DNA from: UBA3210 sp963653535 | GTDB taxonomy: Bacteria; Bacillota_I; Bacilli_A; RFN20; CAG-449 | DNA: 30,977 nt | Reading direction: 5' to 3' | Assembly: GCA_963653535.1 (NCBI GenBank) | Contig: CAVJWU010000016.1 | Span: 1-30,977, forward strand | Shown: piece by piece, positions 24,026-30,977 of the stretch | Numbering within the stretch: the stretch's first letter is position 1 | How the letters are laid out: every line of letters starts with the position of its first letter | The notes under the pieces: generated by a model | The model's database searches: none | The model's input: the letters and a program-made list of their open reading frames with translations, nothing else | Told to the model about the DNA's origin: nothing | Made by a program: the position numbers and the translations under genes

Positions 24026-24823
24026 ATGAAATTAATCGCGTGTGATATGGATGGAACTCTTCTTAATAATAAGCATGAAATAAGTTCTTTTAATGAAGAA
24101 ATTATTAAAAAAATAAAAGATGATAATAAATTTGTTATCGCTTCAGGTCGCCCATATTCAGGAATTAAAAAATTTATAGATCAACTTTGTCTTAATGATA
24201 AATCTAATTATTCTATCACCTACAATGGTAGCGTAGTCGTATCTAATTTTGATGGAAAAATTATTTTTAAAAAAACAATACCTGGTAGTCTAATTCGTGA
24301 TGCTTATAAAGTTAGTTCGTCTCTTAATATTGGCTTTTTATGTTATGATGAAGAAGGTAATTTTGTCTTTGATGGAAGAAATACAGTGGGAACTCTTCTC
24401 GAACAAGATATTATTAAACCAAATATAAAGATATCTGATTTTAAGGAAGTTGATAACGAATATATTAAGTTAATATTCGCCGATAGCAAAGAAAACATTG
24501 ATAAGGTAGAAGAACAAATTACTTCTCTTTTTAATAAAGAATATAATGTTTTAAGATCTCATGAATGCTTTTTAGAAATTGTTTCTAAAGAAGCAAATAA
24601 AGGAGTAGCGTTAAATTTCTTATCATCTTATCTAAATATAAATAAAGAAGATATTTATGCTTTTGGAGATAACGACAACGATTATCCATTACTTTTAGAA
24701 GCTAAAAATAGTTATGTAATGAGCAATTCTCCTTCGAGCAAATTAAGAAATAGTTTTACGATGTGTTCTAGTAATGAAGAAGATGGTGTCGGACTTAAAT
24801 TAAAAGAAATATTTAAATTATAA
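24026..24823 (+). CDS. Cof-type HAD-IIB phosphatase
   Basis: A 265-residue haloacid dehalogenase superfamily hydrolase, subfamily IIB. Motif I CDMDGTLL has nucleophile D7 and acid/base D9, motif II is the serine/threonine region near ITYNGS, motif III is the lysine in SKEANKGVAL, and motif IV is FGDNDNDYPLL. The C2B cap lies between about 85 and 190. Members dephosphorylate sugar phosphates, flavin or pyridoxal phosphate, and the substrate here is unknown. ATG 24026 starts one base after the malic enzyme stop, so it is the last gene of the operon, although Cof proteins are often there without a clear metabolic link. Confidence 0.9.
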   Translation: MKLIACDMDGTLLNNKHEISSFNEEIIKKIKDDNKFVIASGRPYSGIKKFIDQLCLNDKSNYSITYNGSVVVSNFDGKIIFKKTIPGSLIRDAYKVSSSLNIGFLCYDEEGNFVFDGRNTVGTLLEQDIIKPNIKISDFKEVDNEYIKLIFADSKENIDKVEEQITSLFNKEYNVLRSHECFLEIVSKEANKGVALNFLSSYLNINKEDIYAFGDNDNDYPLLLEAKNSYVMSNSPSSKLRNSFTMCSSNEEDGVGLKLKEIFKL

Positions 24824-24824
24824 T

Positions 24825-24859
24825 AAAAAGGTTAACGCTTCAAAAACGTTAACCTTTTT
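24825..24859. terminator. bidirectional terminator between HAD and lipoprotein genes
   Basis: AAAAAGGTTAACG (24825-24837) and CGTTAACCTTTTT (24847-24859) are perfect complements, so T runs end the stem on both strands. It lies between convergent genes, 1 base after one stop and 8 bases after the other. Confidence 0.92.
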
Positions 24860-24867
24860 AAATACCG

Positions 24868-27318
24868 TTAATTATTAACTATTGTAAAAGTTCCTACTTC
24901 AGAATTAGTTAAAGTATTACCACTAATAGTGAATGTATAATTATATTCACCAATAGTAACAGTGAATGTTTTAGTTGTTTCATCGTATACGTAAGTTCCT
25001 TCATCTTCAGAGATAGAAAGAGAAGCTGTTCCTTCAGAAGATGTAGTTCCTGGTGTAAAAGTTAAGGTAACTCCCATATTTGAAGAAAAATAAGAATGAG
25101 ATAACGCTTCTTCTAATGTCATGTCTTGAACTACTGTAGAGATAGTGTATTGGTCAAATTCAGAAGTAACTAAAGAAGAACCATTAATTGTTAATGTTAA
25201 GGTATCAGTTGAATCTTCAGTATATGTTAAAGTGAATGTTTTAGTTGTTTCATCATATGTATAAGAATATGTACCTAATTGACTGAATGTTGCAATTTTA
25301 GTTTCATCATTAAAAGTTAAAGTTTGACTAGTCCATGAACTAACAAATGTGCTTGAAACTACTGTTTCGTATGTTAATGCGCTAGTTTCATCGCTACCAT
25401 CACCATCAGAATCTCCGCCGGTAGAAGAACCTGTTAAAGTAAATGGACCATCGAATGTTCCAGAATAGCCTTCGTTTTTTAATTCTTTAAGAGTTAATGA
25501 ATTACCGCTAATTTCTAAAACACAAACTGGATCATAACTAGCGTCCATGATTGTAAATGTATTTTCATCATAATTATATTGATAATTTAAAGTAACAACA
25601 TCATTTAATAAGACAGTTCCTGAATCAGGATAATTTGCGTCTTCTGGAGTAAAGACTAATGTAGTTCCCCAACCATCGTTTAATTCAGCGCCAGAAGCGG
25701 TAATTTTCGCTAATGTTAATGCGCTAGTTTCACCACTACCATCACCATCAGAATCTCCGTCACTAGAAGAACCTGTTAAAGTAAATGGGCCATCAAATCT
25801 TCCAGAATAGTCTTCGTTTTTATATTCTTTAAGAGTTAATGAATTACCTTTAATTTCTAAAACACAAACTGGATCATAATCAGCGTCCATGATCATAAAT
25901 GTTTTTTCATCATAATCATAACTATAAAGGAGGTTAACAGTATCATTTAATGAAACTGTTCCTGATTCAGGAGAATTTACACTTTCTGGAGTAAAGACTA
26001 ATGTAGTTTCCCAACCATCGTTTAATTCAGCGCCAGAAGCGGTAATTTTCGCTAATGTTAATGCGCTAGTTTCACCACTATCATCACCATCAGTTGAAGA
26101 GGAATTTGAAACAACAATAGTTAATGTTTTTGTTACATTTTTTGTTTTAATTGTACAAGTATAAGTTCCTTCGACATAACCTTCAATTGAAATTGCATTG
26201 TTAATGAAAGTACCATAAATTGATTCGCTAGTTACACCTGTACCAAATGAAATAACTGGAGTATCTACATCTGCACTCGCAGTTTCTGGAACTGCATTAG
26301 CAATTGAAATTTTATATGGAACATTCTTAGTTACATTTACAGTTGATTCATTTGCGATAACGGCACTTGTTGTTGCATCTTTAAGATCAAAAGAAGTAAA
26401 TAAGAAGTTTTCATAAGCATATGGATTAACTGCATCTCTAGTACCTAAAGTTTGAGTGAATGCATAAGTGATATTCTTTGTTGATTTTGTACTATCATAA
26501 TAATATCTACCTGCACTTTCATTATATGTTAATGAACTACCAGTATATCTATTATAAGTTACTTTTAATGCAAGAACACTTTCTTCGCTTACTTCAAATG
26601 TTACATCATATACATCTAATGTAATATTATAGCCACCTTTAACAAGTGTACCAACTGAAAAATTATATTTAGTAGGATTAGATGCAGAATCATACCATCC
26701 ATCAAAGTCCTTATTTTCATTTGCTTCAACCATGGTAGAGAGTTTAGCTAATAAACCTTTCATACCATAAATGGTATTACCAACATAATCTTTAAATGTA
26801 GGGCCATTAAATACACCTTCATCTTTAATTTCGATAGAAGAACTTGCTCCATCGACTACTTTAATACCATAAGCTTTATTAGAAGCATCATAACCATAAT
26901 ATGAATTTGATGTTTCATAACTATCTACTGCTTTAACATGAGTATATTTATCACCATATTCGTATGTGTAAGTTGTAACGCTACTACCTAAATTGTTTTT
27001 TTCAGTTACTTCTAATGTGCCAGATTTTACTTTACTATCTGCGGAAGAAGCTTTTGAAAATACGTCTTTTAATCCATTTTGATCAAGAACAACATTTGTA
27101 TTAACGCTTGTTGAAGATGAACTACTAGAACTAGAATCACTAGAAGTAGAAGATGAACTACTAGAATTAGAATCACTAGAAGTAGAAGATGAACTACTAG
27201 GAGCTACACTTGATGAGTTTGACGAAGCGTCACTAGAAGAACTACTTGAAGTAGTCGCACATCCAGTTAAAATGGTTGTAAGTAATGCAACCGATAAAAC
27301 TAAAAATCCTTTTTTCAT
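24868..27318 (-). CDS. large repeat-containing surface lipoprotein
   Basis: An 816-residue exported lipoprotein of unknown function. The signal peptide MKKGFLVLSVALLTTILTGC has a clear lipobox with C20. A serine-rich spacer (about 23-75) probably spans the wall. Residues about 80-330 form a domain I do not recognise, rich in Tyr, Ser and Thr. An Ig-like beta-sandwich follows (about 330-410), then two near-identical 114-residue modules (about 419-532 and 533-646), each ending in an Asp/Gly-rich linker, and two shorter related modules to the end. The modules carry 'SGTVxLND...YxYDExTFxIMD' and 'LEIxGNSLTL', resembling lipocalin-like or META-type small beta domains. The start is set at 27318, because AAGGAG precedes that ATG; upstream in-frame ATGs lack a site and would bury the signal peptide. 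Adhesion or ligand binding is a guess. Confidence 0.85.
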   Translation of the reverse strand: MKKGFLVLSVALLTTILTGCATTSSSSSSDASSNSSSVAPSSSSSTSSDSNSSSSSSTSSDSSSSSSSSTSVNTNVVLDQNGLKDVFSKASSADSKVKSGTLEVTEKNNLGSSVTTYTYEYGDKYTHVKAVDSYETSNSYYGYDASNKAYGIKVVDGASSSIEIKDEGVFNGPTFKDYVGNTIYGMKGLLAKLSTMVEANENKDFDGWYDSASNPTKYNFSVGTLVKGGYNITLDVYDVTFEVSEESVLALKVTYNRYTGSSLTYNESAGRYYYDSTKSTKNITYAFTQTLGTRDAVNPYAYENFLFTSFDLKDATTSAVIANESTVNVTKNVPYKISIANAVPETASADVDTPVISFGTGVTSESIYGTFINNAISIEGYVEGTYTCTIKTKNVTKTLTIVVSNSSSTDGDDSGETSALTLAKITASGAELNDGWETTLVFTPESVNSPESGTVSLNDTVNLLYSYDYDEKTFMIMDADYDPVCVLEIKGNSLTLKEYKNEDYSGRFDGPFTLTGSSSDGDSDGDGSGETSALTLAKITASGAELNDGWGTTLVFTPEDANYPDSGTVLLNDVVTLNYQYNYDENTFTIMDASYDPVCVLEISGNSLTLKELKNEGYSGTFDGPFTLTGSSTGGDSDGDGSDETSALTYETVVSSTFVSSWTSQTLTFNDETKIATFSQLGTYSYTYDETTKTFTLTYTEDSTDTLTLTINGSSLVTSEFDQYTISTVVQDMTLEEALSHSYFSSNMGVTLTFTPGTTSSEGTASLSISEDEGTYVYDETTKTFTVTIGEYNYTFTISGNTLTNSEVGTFTIVNN
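25381..26064 (-). repeat. two 342-bp tandem repeats inside the lipoprotein gene
   Basis: The marker GCTAGTTTCA (plus strand) occurs at 25381, 25723 and 26065, exactly 342 bases apart each time, that is 114 codons. The two full copies are alike over most of their length, and their last 45 or so bases on the plus strand are identical. The third marker begins only a partial copy. The pattern indicates recent in-frame duplication. Confidence 0.92.
27113..27200 (-). repeat. 36-bp tandem repeats encoding the serine linker
   Basis: Copies start at 27113, 27149 and 27185 (the last is partial). The 36-base unit differs at one position between the two full copies and encodes twelve residues of Ser with Thr, Asp and Asn. 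Such in-frame minisatellites can change copy number by slippage and alter linker length. Confidence 0.9.
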
Positions 27319-27388
27319 AATTATTTTTTTCTCCTTAAATAAAAAATTTATTTTCATAATTAATATGAAATAAATAAATTTAATTAAC

Positions 27389-27394
27389 ATTATA
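27389..27394 (-). promoter_or_regulatory. candidate -10 of the lipoprotein gene
   Basis: On the minus strand TATAAT lies about 70 bases before the lipoprotein ATG. The -35 at 17 bases (TTTAAT) is weak. The transcript leader would be about 65 bases and A+T-rich. Confidence 0.45.
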
Positions 27395-27480
27395 GTGATT
27401 TGATAAATGAAATTAAATGAAAATTTGTATATTTTTTACTAAAAAGTCGTTTTTTTGGTTTTTTTAATTTGGTATTTGAA

Positions 27481-27486
27481 TATAAT
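27481..27486 (+). promoter_or_regulatory. candidate -10 of the FNT channel gene
   Basis: TATAAT ends 26 bases before ATG 27513, with no good -35 at 17 bases. The 194-base divergent gap between the lipoprotein and channel genes thus has a -10 for each direction and long T and A runs between them. Confidence 0.45.
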
Positions 27487-27512
27487 ATTGCTTGTGACTT
27501 TGGAGAAATTAT

Positions 27513-28184
27513 ATGAAAGAAAAATTATTAAAATATTATAGATTATTAATATCAAGTATAGGAGCTGGCTTATTAATTGGCTTTGGGGGATTTGTTTATT
27601 TAAATGTTAAAGCAACTTCTCCTATCTTTGCTAGTTTCTTATTTTCTTTAGGATTATATTCTATTATCGTTTTTAATTTACATTTATTTACAGGTAAAAT
27701 CGGCTATGTATTAGATAATAAACCTCATTATTTGTTAGATTTACTTACTATATTTATTGGTAATATGATTGGGGCTAGCTCAATGGGCTATTTAGGTAGA
27801 CTTACAAGAATGAATGTTAGTGCTGCAGCAGAACAAGTTTCACAAATTAAACTTAACGATTCTTTATTTAGTGTTTTCTTACTTGGTATTGGATGTGGAG
27901 TAATGATTTATATTGCGGTTGAAGTACAAAAATATAATATTCATCCTGTATCAAAATTATTTGGTGTTGTCGTTCCTATTATCGTCTTTATTTTATGTGG
28001 ATTTGAACACTGTGTCGCGGATGCGTATTATTTTTCCGCGGCTAATATGTGGTCTTTAAAGGCAGTTGGTTATATTCTCATAATTGCTTTAGGTAATGGG
28101 ATAGGATCACTAATTTCATATATTTTACTTAGATATTGTCAAAATAGACTTTTTAAGAAAAAAGAAGAAAATAAAAAAGATTAG
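27513..28184 (+). CDS. formate/nitrite transporter (FNT) family channel
   Basis: A 223-residue integral membrane protein of the FNT family, pentameric channels for small monovalent anions such as formate, nitrite, hydrosulfide or lactate. Six membrane helices can be placed, with LFTGKIGY (58-65), GNMIGA (83-88) and the central CGFEHCVADAYYF (162-174), whose H166 is the conserved pore histidine. It is shorter than typical FocA or NirC (about 260-285), mainly at the ends and loops, and ends in a Lys-rich tail. TGGAG (27501-27505) serves ATG 27513. It stands alone: no formate lyase or nitrite reductase is adjacent, so the anion is unknown; formate export would fit a fermentative cell. Confidence 0.85.
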   Translation: MKEKLLKYYRLLISSIGAGLLIGFGGFVYLNVKATSPIFASFLFSLGLYSIIVFNLHLFTGKIGYVLDNKPHYLLDLLTIFIGNMIGASSMGYLGRLTRMNVSAAAEQVSQIKLNDSLFSVFLLGIGCGVMIYIAVEVQKYNIHPVSKLFGVVVPIIVFILCGFEHCVADAYYFSAANMWSLKAVGYILIIALGNGIGSLISYILLRYCQNRLFKKKEENKKD

Positions 28185-28208
28185 AACTAATTTAAATTAA
28201 TTCTAATC
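28173..28208 (-). terminator. terminator of the HD-domain gene
   Basis: GATTAGAA (28179-28186) and TTCTAATC (28201-28208) pair; on the minus strand the stem is followed by six T (28178-28173). It overlaps the 3' end of both convergent genes, and on the plus strand no T run follows. Confidence 0.65.
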
Positions 28209-28860
28209 CATTAATAATTAATTTGAATGTGGCATTTATTTTTTCTGCCGCGTTACGACATAAGTTCATTCTAGTTAAGAATATTTCAAAATAATCAATA
28301 ACTGGTGTAATAGTTGTATCGAGAGTTAAATTTAAGGTTAACTCTCTTTTTTCTGCATTGACATCTAAAGAAGAACTAACAACTGCATAGTTAACTCTAT
28401 CGTGTATATTTTCTGTTCTAGTTTCTGGATCTCTTACTCTTGATCTTCTTACATCTGATTTATCTGCGACTATTAAACTCGCGGCAATAGGTGAAATAGG
28501 ATAAGATGAGGTTTCATCGTGATTACCAATGGCTCCGATAATTAAGGAAATATCCTTTGGATCCATATCTAATCTAGTTAAAATATTAAAAGCCATTAAT
28601 GCACCTGTATGAGCGTGTGTCATACGGTTAATCCCATTACCGATATCGTGCATATATGCAGCGATTTGACCTAAATTAATTTCGCGTTCAGAATAACCGA
28701 ATTTTGTTAATATTTCTTTAACGGTCTCCGCGACTTTCATAACGTGACCATAAGAATGGTTAGTATAACCCATTGAAGCTAGAACTCGATCTGCACCAGT
28801 AATATAAACTTTGATTTCTTCGTTTTCTTTTATTTCGTCATAACTTATTATTCTTGACAT
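28192..28860 (-). CDS. HD-domain phosphohydrolase
   Basis: A 222-residue metal-dependent phosphohydrolase of the HD superfamily. The metal ligands are visible in order: H35 or H39 in TNHSYGHVMK, H71-D72 in AYMHDIGNG, H84 in MTHAHTG, H114-D115 in GNHDETSS, and D133 in VADKSDVRRSRVRD. The arrangement H...HD...H...H...D suits a two-metal nucleotide or cyclic nucleotide hydrolase. The C-terminal 70 residues form a separate beta-rich part (ELTLNLTLDTTITPV). The start at 28860 is chosen, because AAGGAGG lies 10 bases upstream; an earlier in-frame ATG at 28911 has no site. The substrate is unknown and the neighbours give no clue. Confidence 0.85.
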   Translation of the reverse strand: MSRIISYDEIKENEEIKVYITGADRVLASMGYTNHSYGHVMKVAETVKEILTKFGYSEREINLGQIAAYMHDIGNGINRMTHAHTGALMAFNILTRLDMDPKDISLIIGAIGNHDETSSYPISPIAASLIVADKSDVRRSRVRDPETRTENIHDRVNYAVVSSSLDVNAEKRELTLNLTLDTTITPVIDYFEIFLTRMNLCRNAAEKINATFKLIINGLELI

Positions 28861-28914
28861 AGTTATATTACCTCCTTGTTTAAAAAAACATCTTTTTAAA
28901 ATGTTTTGCAAGAG

Positions 28915-28943
28915 ATTATATGTTTATGAATTACATTTTACAA
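28915..28943 (-). promoter_or_regulatory. promoter of the HD-domain gene
   Basis: On the minus strand TTGTAA, 17 bases, TATAAT. Transcription would start near 28908, giving a 48-base leader that contains AAAACAT/ATGTTTT inverted arms followed by a T run; that hairpin has only one G-C pair and is probably weak. Confidence 0.6.
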
Positions 28944-28983
28944 GTATTTTACTTTTAAAATTTAAAATTCTTTCTTCTTAATG

Positions 28984-28989
28984 TATAAT
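28984..28989 (+). promoter_or_regulatory. candidate -10 before the flavoprotein gene
   Basis: TATAAT directly preceded by TG ends 15 bases before ATG 29005. The predicted start falls within the GGGTGA ribosome binding site (28994-28999), so the leader would be fewer than ten bases. The -35 position reads TTTAAA. Confidence 0.4.
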
Positions 28990-29004
28990 TAAGCGGGTGA
29001 TTTT

Positions 29005-30219
29005 ATGAAAGTTTTAATTATAGGCGGAGGTCCAAGCGGACTTATGTGTGCGTTAGAAGCCGCGAAAAATAATAATCAAGTATTTGTCCTTGAAAAGAAT
29101 GAAAAGGTCGGTAAAAAAATTTATATAACCGGCAAAGGAAGATGTAATGTAACAAATAATTGTTCTGTTAATGATTTTATCGCGCATGTTCCTACTAACG
29201 CGCGATTCCTTTATTCATCTTTAAGTGAATTTGCTCCTAAAGATACGATAGATTTTTTTGTAAGTCACGGAGTAAATCTTGTTACCGAAAGAGGTAATAG
29301 GGTTTTTCCTACATCATATAAAGCAAGCGATATTACTCGTTGTTTAGTAAAAGAATGTGAAAGACTAGGAGTAAAAATCTATTGTCATACGGATATTTCT
29401 TCAATTGAAAAGAAAGAAGATAAATTCATTGTTAAATATAATAAGATGATGGAAATAGTTGGTGACGCTTTAGTTATCGCAACTGGAGGATTATCTTATC
29501 CTACAACTGGTTCAACTGGAGACGGATATAAAATAGCGAGATTCTTTGGCCATAATATAAAAGAAACTACTCCTTCTTTAGTATGTATTAAAATTAAAGA
29601 TCAAGTAAGTTATGATGCACAAGGATTAACACTTAAAAATGTCGCACTTCATGCTTATAACGATACCTTCCACCATACCTTAGAAGGCGATTTAACTTTT
29701 GAAAAAGGAATTATTGATGGACCAATTGTTTTAAAATTGTCTTCATTAGTTGTTCCTTGTAACAATTTAAAATTATATCTTGATTTAAAGATGGCTTTGA
29801 CTAGTGAAGAACTTGATGCACGTATTGTTAAAGACATTAAAAATAATCCGACTGGTAGATTAAAAGATGAAATGGAAAAACTTCTTCCTATTTCAATGAT
29901 TAAAGATTTTTTAAATCGTGTTAATTTAAATCCACGTATTCCTCTTGCAAGTTTAAAAAAGGAAGATAGAACGAAGATAGTTACATATTTAAAGAAGTAT
30001 TGTTTAGACTTTATTTCTTTTGGTGATTATTCTCGCGCGATTATCACTCGTGGAGGAGTTGACATTAAAGAGATTAATCCTAAAACGATGGAATCTAAGT
30101 TAGTAAGTAAGCTTTATTTTGTTGGTGAAGTCCTTGATGTAGATGCTTTTACAGGAGGATTTAATATGCAAATAGCTTTTTCAACAGGCTATGCTTGTGG
30201 AAAACACCTTATTCCTTAA
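29005..30219 (+). CDS. HI0933/BaiN-family NAD(P)/FAD-dependent oxidoreductase
   Basis: A 404-residue flavoprotein. It opens with the FAD-binding GGGPSGLMCALEAAK (8-22), followed by EKNEKVGKKIYITGKGRCNVTNN, whose GKGRCNVTN is the hallmark of the HI0933 group. ALVIATGGLSYPTTGSTGDGY is the second dinucleotide motif, and EVLDVDAFTGGFNMQIAFSTGYACG closes the FAD site at the C-terminus. Length is normal. Clostridial members such as BaiN have been linked to bile acid dehydroxylation, but most homologues have no proven substrate. It is monocistronic and flanked by the divergent HD gene and the DegV gene. A short minus-strand frame within it is a shadow. Confidence 0.9.
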   Translation: MKVLIIGGGPSGLMCALEAAKNNNQVFVLEKNEKVGKKIYITGKGRCNVTNNCSVNDFIAHVPTNARFLYSSLSEFAPKDTIDFFVSHGVNLVTERGNRVFPTSYKASDITRCLVKECERLGVKIYCHTDISSIEKKEDKFIVKYNKMMEIVGDALVIATGGLSYPTTGSTGDGYKIARFFGHNIKETTPSLVCIKIKDQVSYDAQGLTLKNVALHAYNDTFHHTLEGDLTFEKGIIDGPIVLKLSSLVVPCNNLKLYLDLKMALTSEELDARIVKDIKNNPTGRLKDEMEKLLPISMIKDFLNRVNLNPRIPLASLKKEDRTKIVTYLKKYCLDFISFGDYSRAIITRGGVDIKEINPKTMESKLVSKLYFVGEVLDVDAFTGGFNMQIAFSTGYACGKHLIP

Positions 30220-30220
30220 T

Positions 30221-30264
30221 GCTTAATTTCTATGGAAATAAGCCTTATTCTACTCTTAGTAGAG
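30221..30264 (+). terminator. weak hairpins after the flavoprotein gene
   Basis: GCTTAATTTC with GAAATAAGC (one bulged base) and, right after it, TCTACT-CTT-AGTAGA form two small hairpins, but neither is followed by a real T run. They may terminate transcription poorly or fold the leader of the next gene. Confidence 0.3.
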
Positions 30265-30378
30265 AAAAAAATTAGCCAGTAGAATTCAATTTTAAATAGT
30301 AGATTAAATATTTATAATTTTAATTTTAATTTAAGGATAATTATTTTATATTATTAATGATTTCAAAGGAGGATTCCC

Positions 30379-30977
30379 ATGGAAACTAAAATTTATGTTG
30401 ATGCAGGTAGTAATTTATATAATTCTGTTTTAAAAGATCAAGATGCAGAAGGTATTAATGTCGTCTCGATGAATCTATTCGTCGAAGATAAGAATTATCA
30501 TTGTTATGATGATGATATTGACGTAGAAAAATTCGCACATGAATATTATGATGAATTACGTGCGTTTAAAAATATTCATACTTCTTTAATTAATCCTAAT
30601 GATTTTTTAGAAGCTTTTTCTAAAGATGTTGAACAAGGAAATAAAATTATTTGCTTTACTATGGCAAGTGGAATTTCTGGTACTTATCAATCATGTGTTC
30701 TCGCGGCAAACCAAATTAATGATGAAAAAGGTGAAGAAGTAGTTCACGTTATTGATACTAAGACAGCTGGTTTTGGTGAAGGTTTACAAGCTATTAATGC
30801 ATATAAATTAGTTAAAGAAGGTAAATCTTTTGAAGAAGTTTGTTCTCTTAGTGAAGAATTTGTTTCAAAAGTTAGAAGTGAATTTACAGTTGATAACATT
30901 AAGTATCTTGCAAAAACTGGTAGAGTTTCAAATTTAGTAGCGAAAATTGCTTCTTTATTAAATATTAAAGTTTTATT
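30379..30977 (+). CDS. DegV family fatty-acid-binding protein, 5' part
   Basis: The first 199 codons of a DegV protein, cut by the window end; a full one would have about 280-290 residues. MASGISGTYQS (about residues 95-105) is the ligand-head-group loop, preceded by the HTSLINPNDFLEAF segment, and VIDTKTAGFGEG is the second conserved block (equivalent to 'IDSKSxSxGxG'). DegV homologues such as FakB bind a fatty acid for the kinase FakA, which phosphorylates it for phospholipid synthesis. AAAGGAGG (30365-30372) sits 6 bases before ATG 30379. The N-terminus (KIYVDAGSNL) lacks the usual 'DSxxDL', with Ala and Gly in place of Ser, so it belongs to a divergent subgroup. Confidence 0.87.
   Translation, partial: METKIYVDAGSNLYNSVLKDQDAEGINVVSMNLFVEDKNYHCYDDDIDVEKFAHEYYDELRAFKNIHTSLINPNDFLEAFSKDVEQGNKIICFTMASGISGTYQSCVLAANQINDEKGEEVVHVIDTKTAGFGEGLQAINAYKLVKEGKSFEEVCSLSEEFVSKVRSEFTVDNIKYLAKTGRVSNLVAKIASLLNIKVL

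Noticed and set aside
27113..27200. CRISPR-like array (36-base repeats)
   Set aside because: The repeats are contiguous without spacers and are in frame, encoding a serine linker.
27319..27390. Extended N-terminus for the lipoprotein
   Set aside because: It would put 24 residues before a textbook lipoprotein signal peptide, and AAGGAG is positioned for ATG 27318.
1..30977. Insertion sequence, prophage or defence island
   Set aside because: No transposase, integrase, phage or nuclease gene, and no terminal inverted repeats or target duplications were seen; gene content is core metabolism with intact operons.

Overview
The window is A+T-rich chromosomal DNA from a low-GC Bacillota-type bacterium. 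Strong AGGAGG-like ribosome binding sites, CIRCE operators in front of groESL, a Bacillus-like pyr gene order and a class 1B PyrD/PyrK pair all point there. TGG encodes tryptophan and TGA is used as a stop (end of the fumarase alpha gene), so the code is the standard bacterial one and not the Mycoplasma one. I would guess an uncultured gut Bacilli/Erysipelotrichia-like lineage, but no ribosomal RNA or marker gene is present to place it.

Layout. 1-62: tail of an unidentified gene. 440-1759: a lone GH32 sucrose/fructan hydrolase. 1801-11292: a complete de novo pyrimidine operon, pyrB-pyrC-carA-carB-pyrK-pyrD-pyrF-pyrE, headed by a leader that reads as a three-state transcription attenuator and closed by a terminator. 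11403-13441: groES-groEL with two CIRCE operators around one promoter. 13588-16155: a TetR-type regulator followed by an oleate hydratase. 16352-17190: a solitary bacterial sugar transferase with an unusual insert. 17217-18047 (minus): a TtcA-like PP-loop tRNA thiolase. 18225-20329: a DUF3737 beta-helix protein and a MalY/PatB aminotransferase. 20423-24859: an operon of a six-helix membrane protein of unknown function, two-subunit class I fumarase, malic enzyme and a Cof-type HAD phosphatase. 24868-27318 (minus): a large repeat-containing surface lipoprotein. 27513-28184: a formate/nitrite-type channel. 28192-28860 (minus): an HD-domain phosphohydrolase. 29005-30219: an HI0933/BaiN-family flavoprotein. 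30379 to the end: the start of a DegV-family lipid-binding protein.

How the genes work together. The eight pyr genes cover every step from bicarbonate, glutamine and aspartate to UMP. Fumarase plus malic enzyme can turn fumarate into malate and then pyruvate, CO2 and reduced cofactor. Oleate hydratase and DegV both touch exogenous fatty acids, but they are far apart here. No mobile element, CRISPR array, tRNA or rRNA was seen. Most of the window is ordinary core metabolism. The parts most worth attention are the pyr leader, the paired CIRCE elements, the palindrome in the divergent 18.1 kb region, the lipoprotein with 342-bp tandem repeats, and the unknown membrane protein in the fumarase operon.
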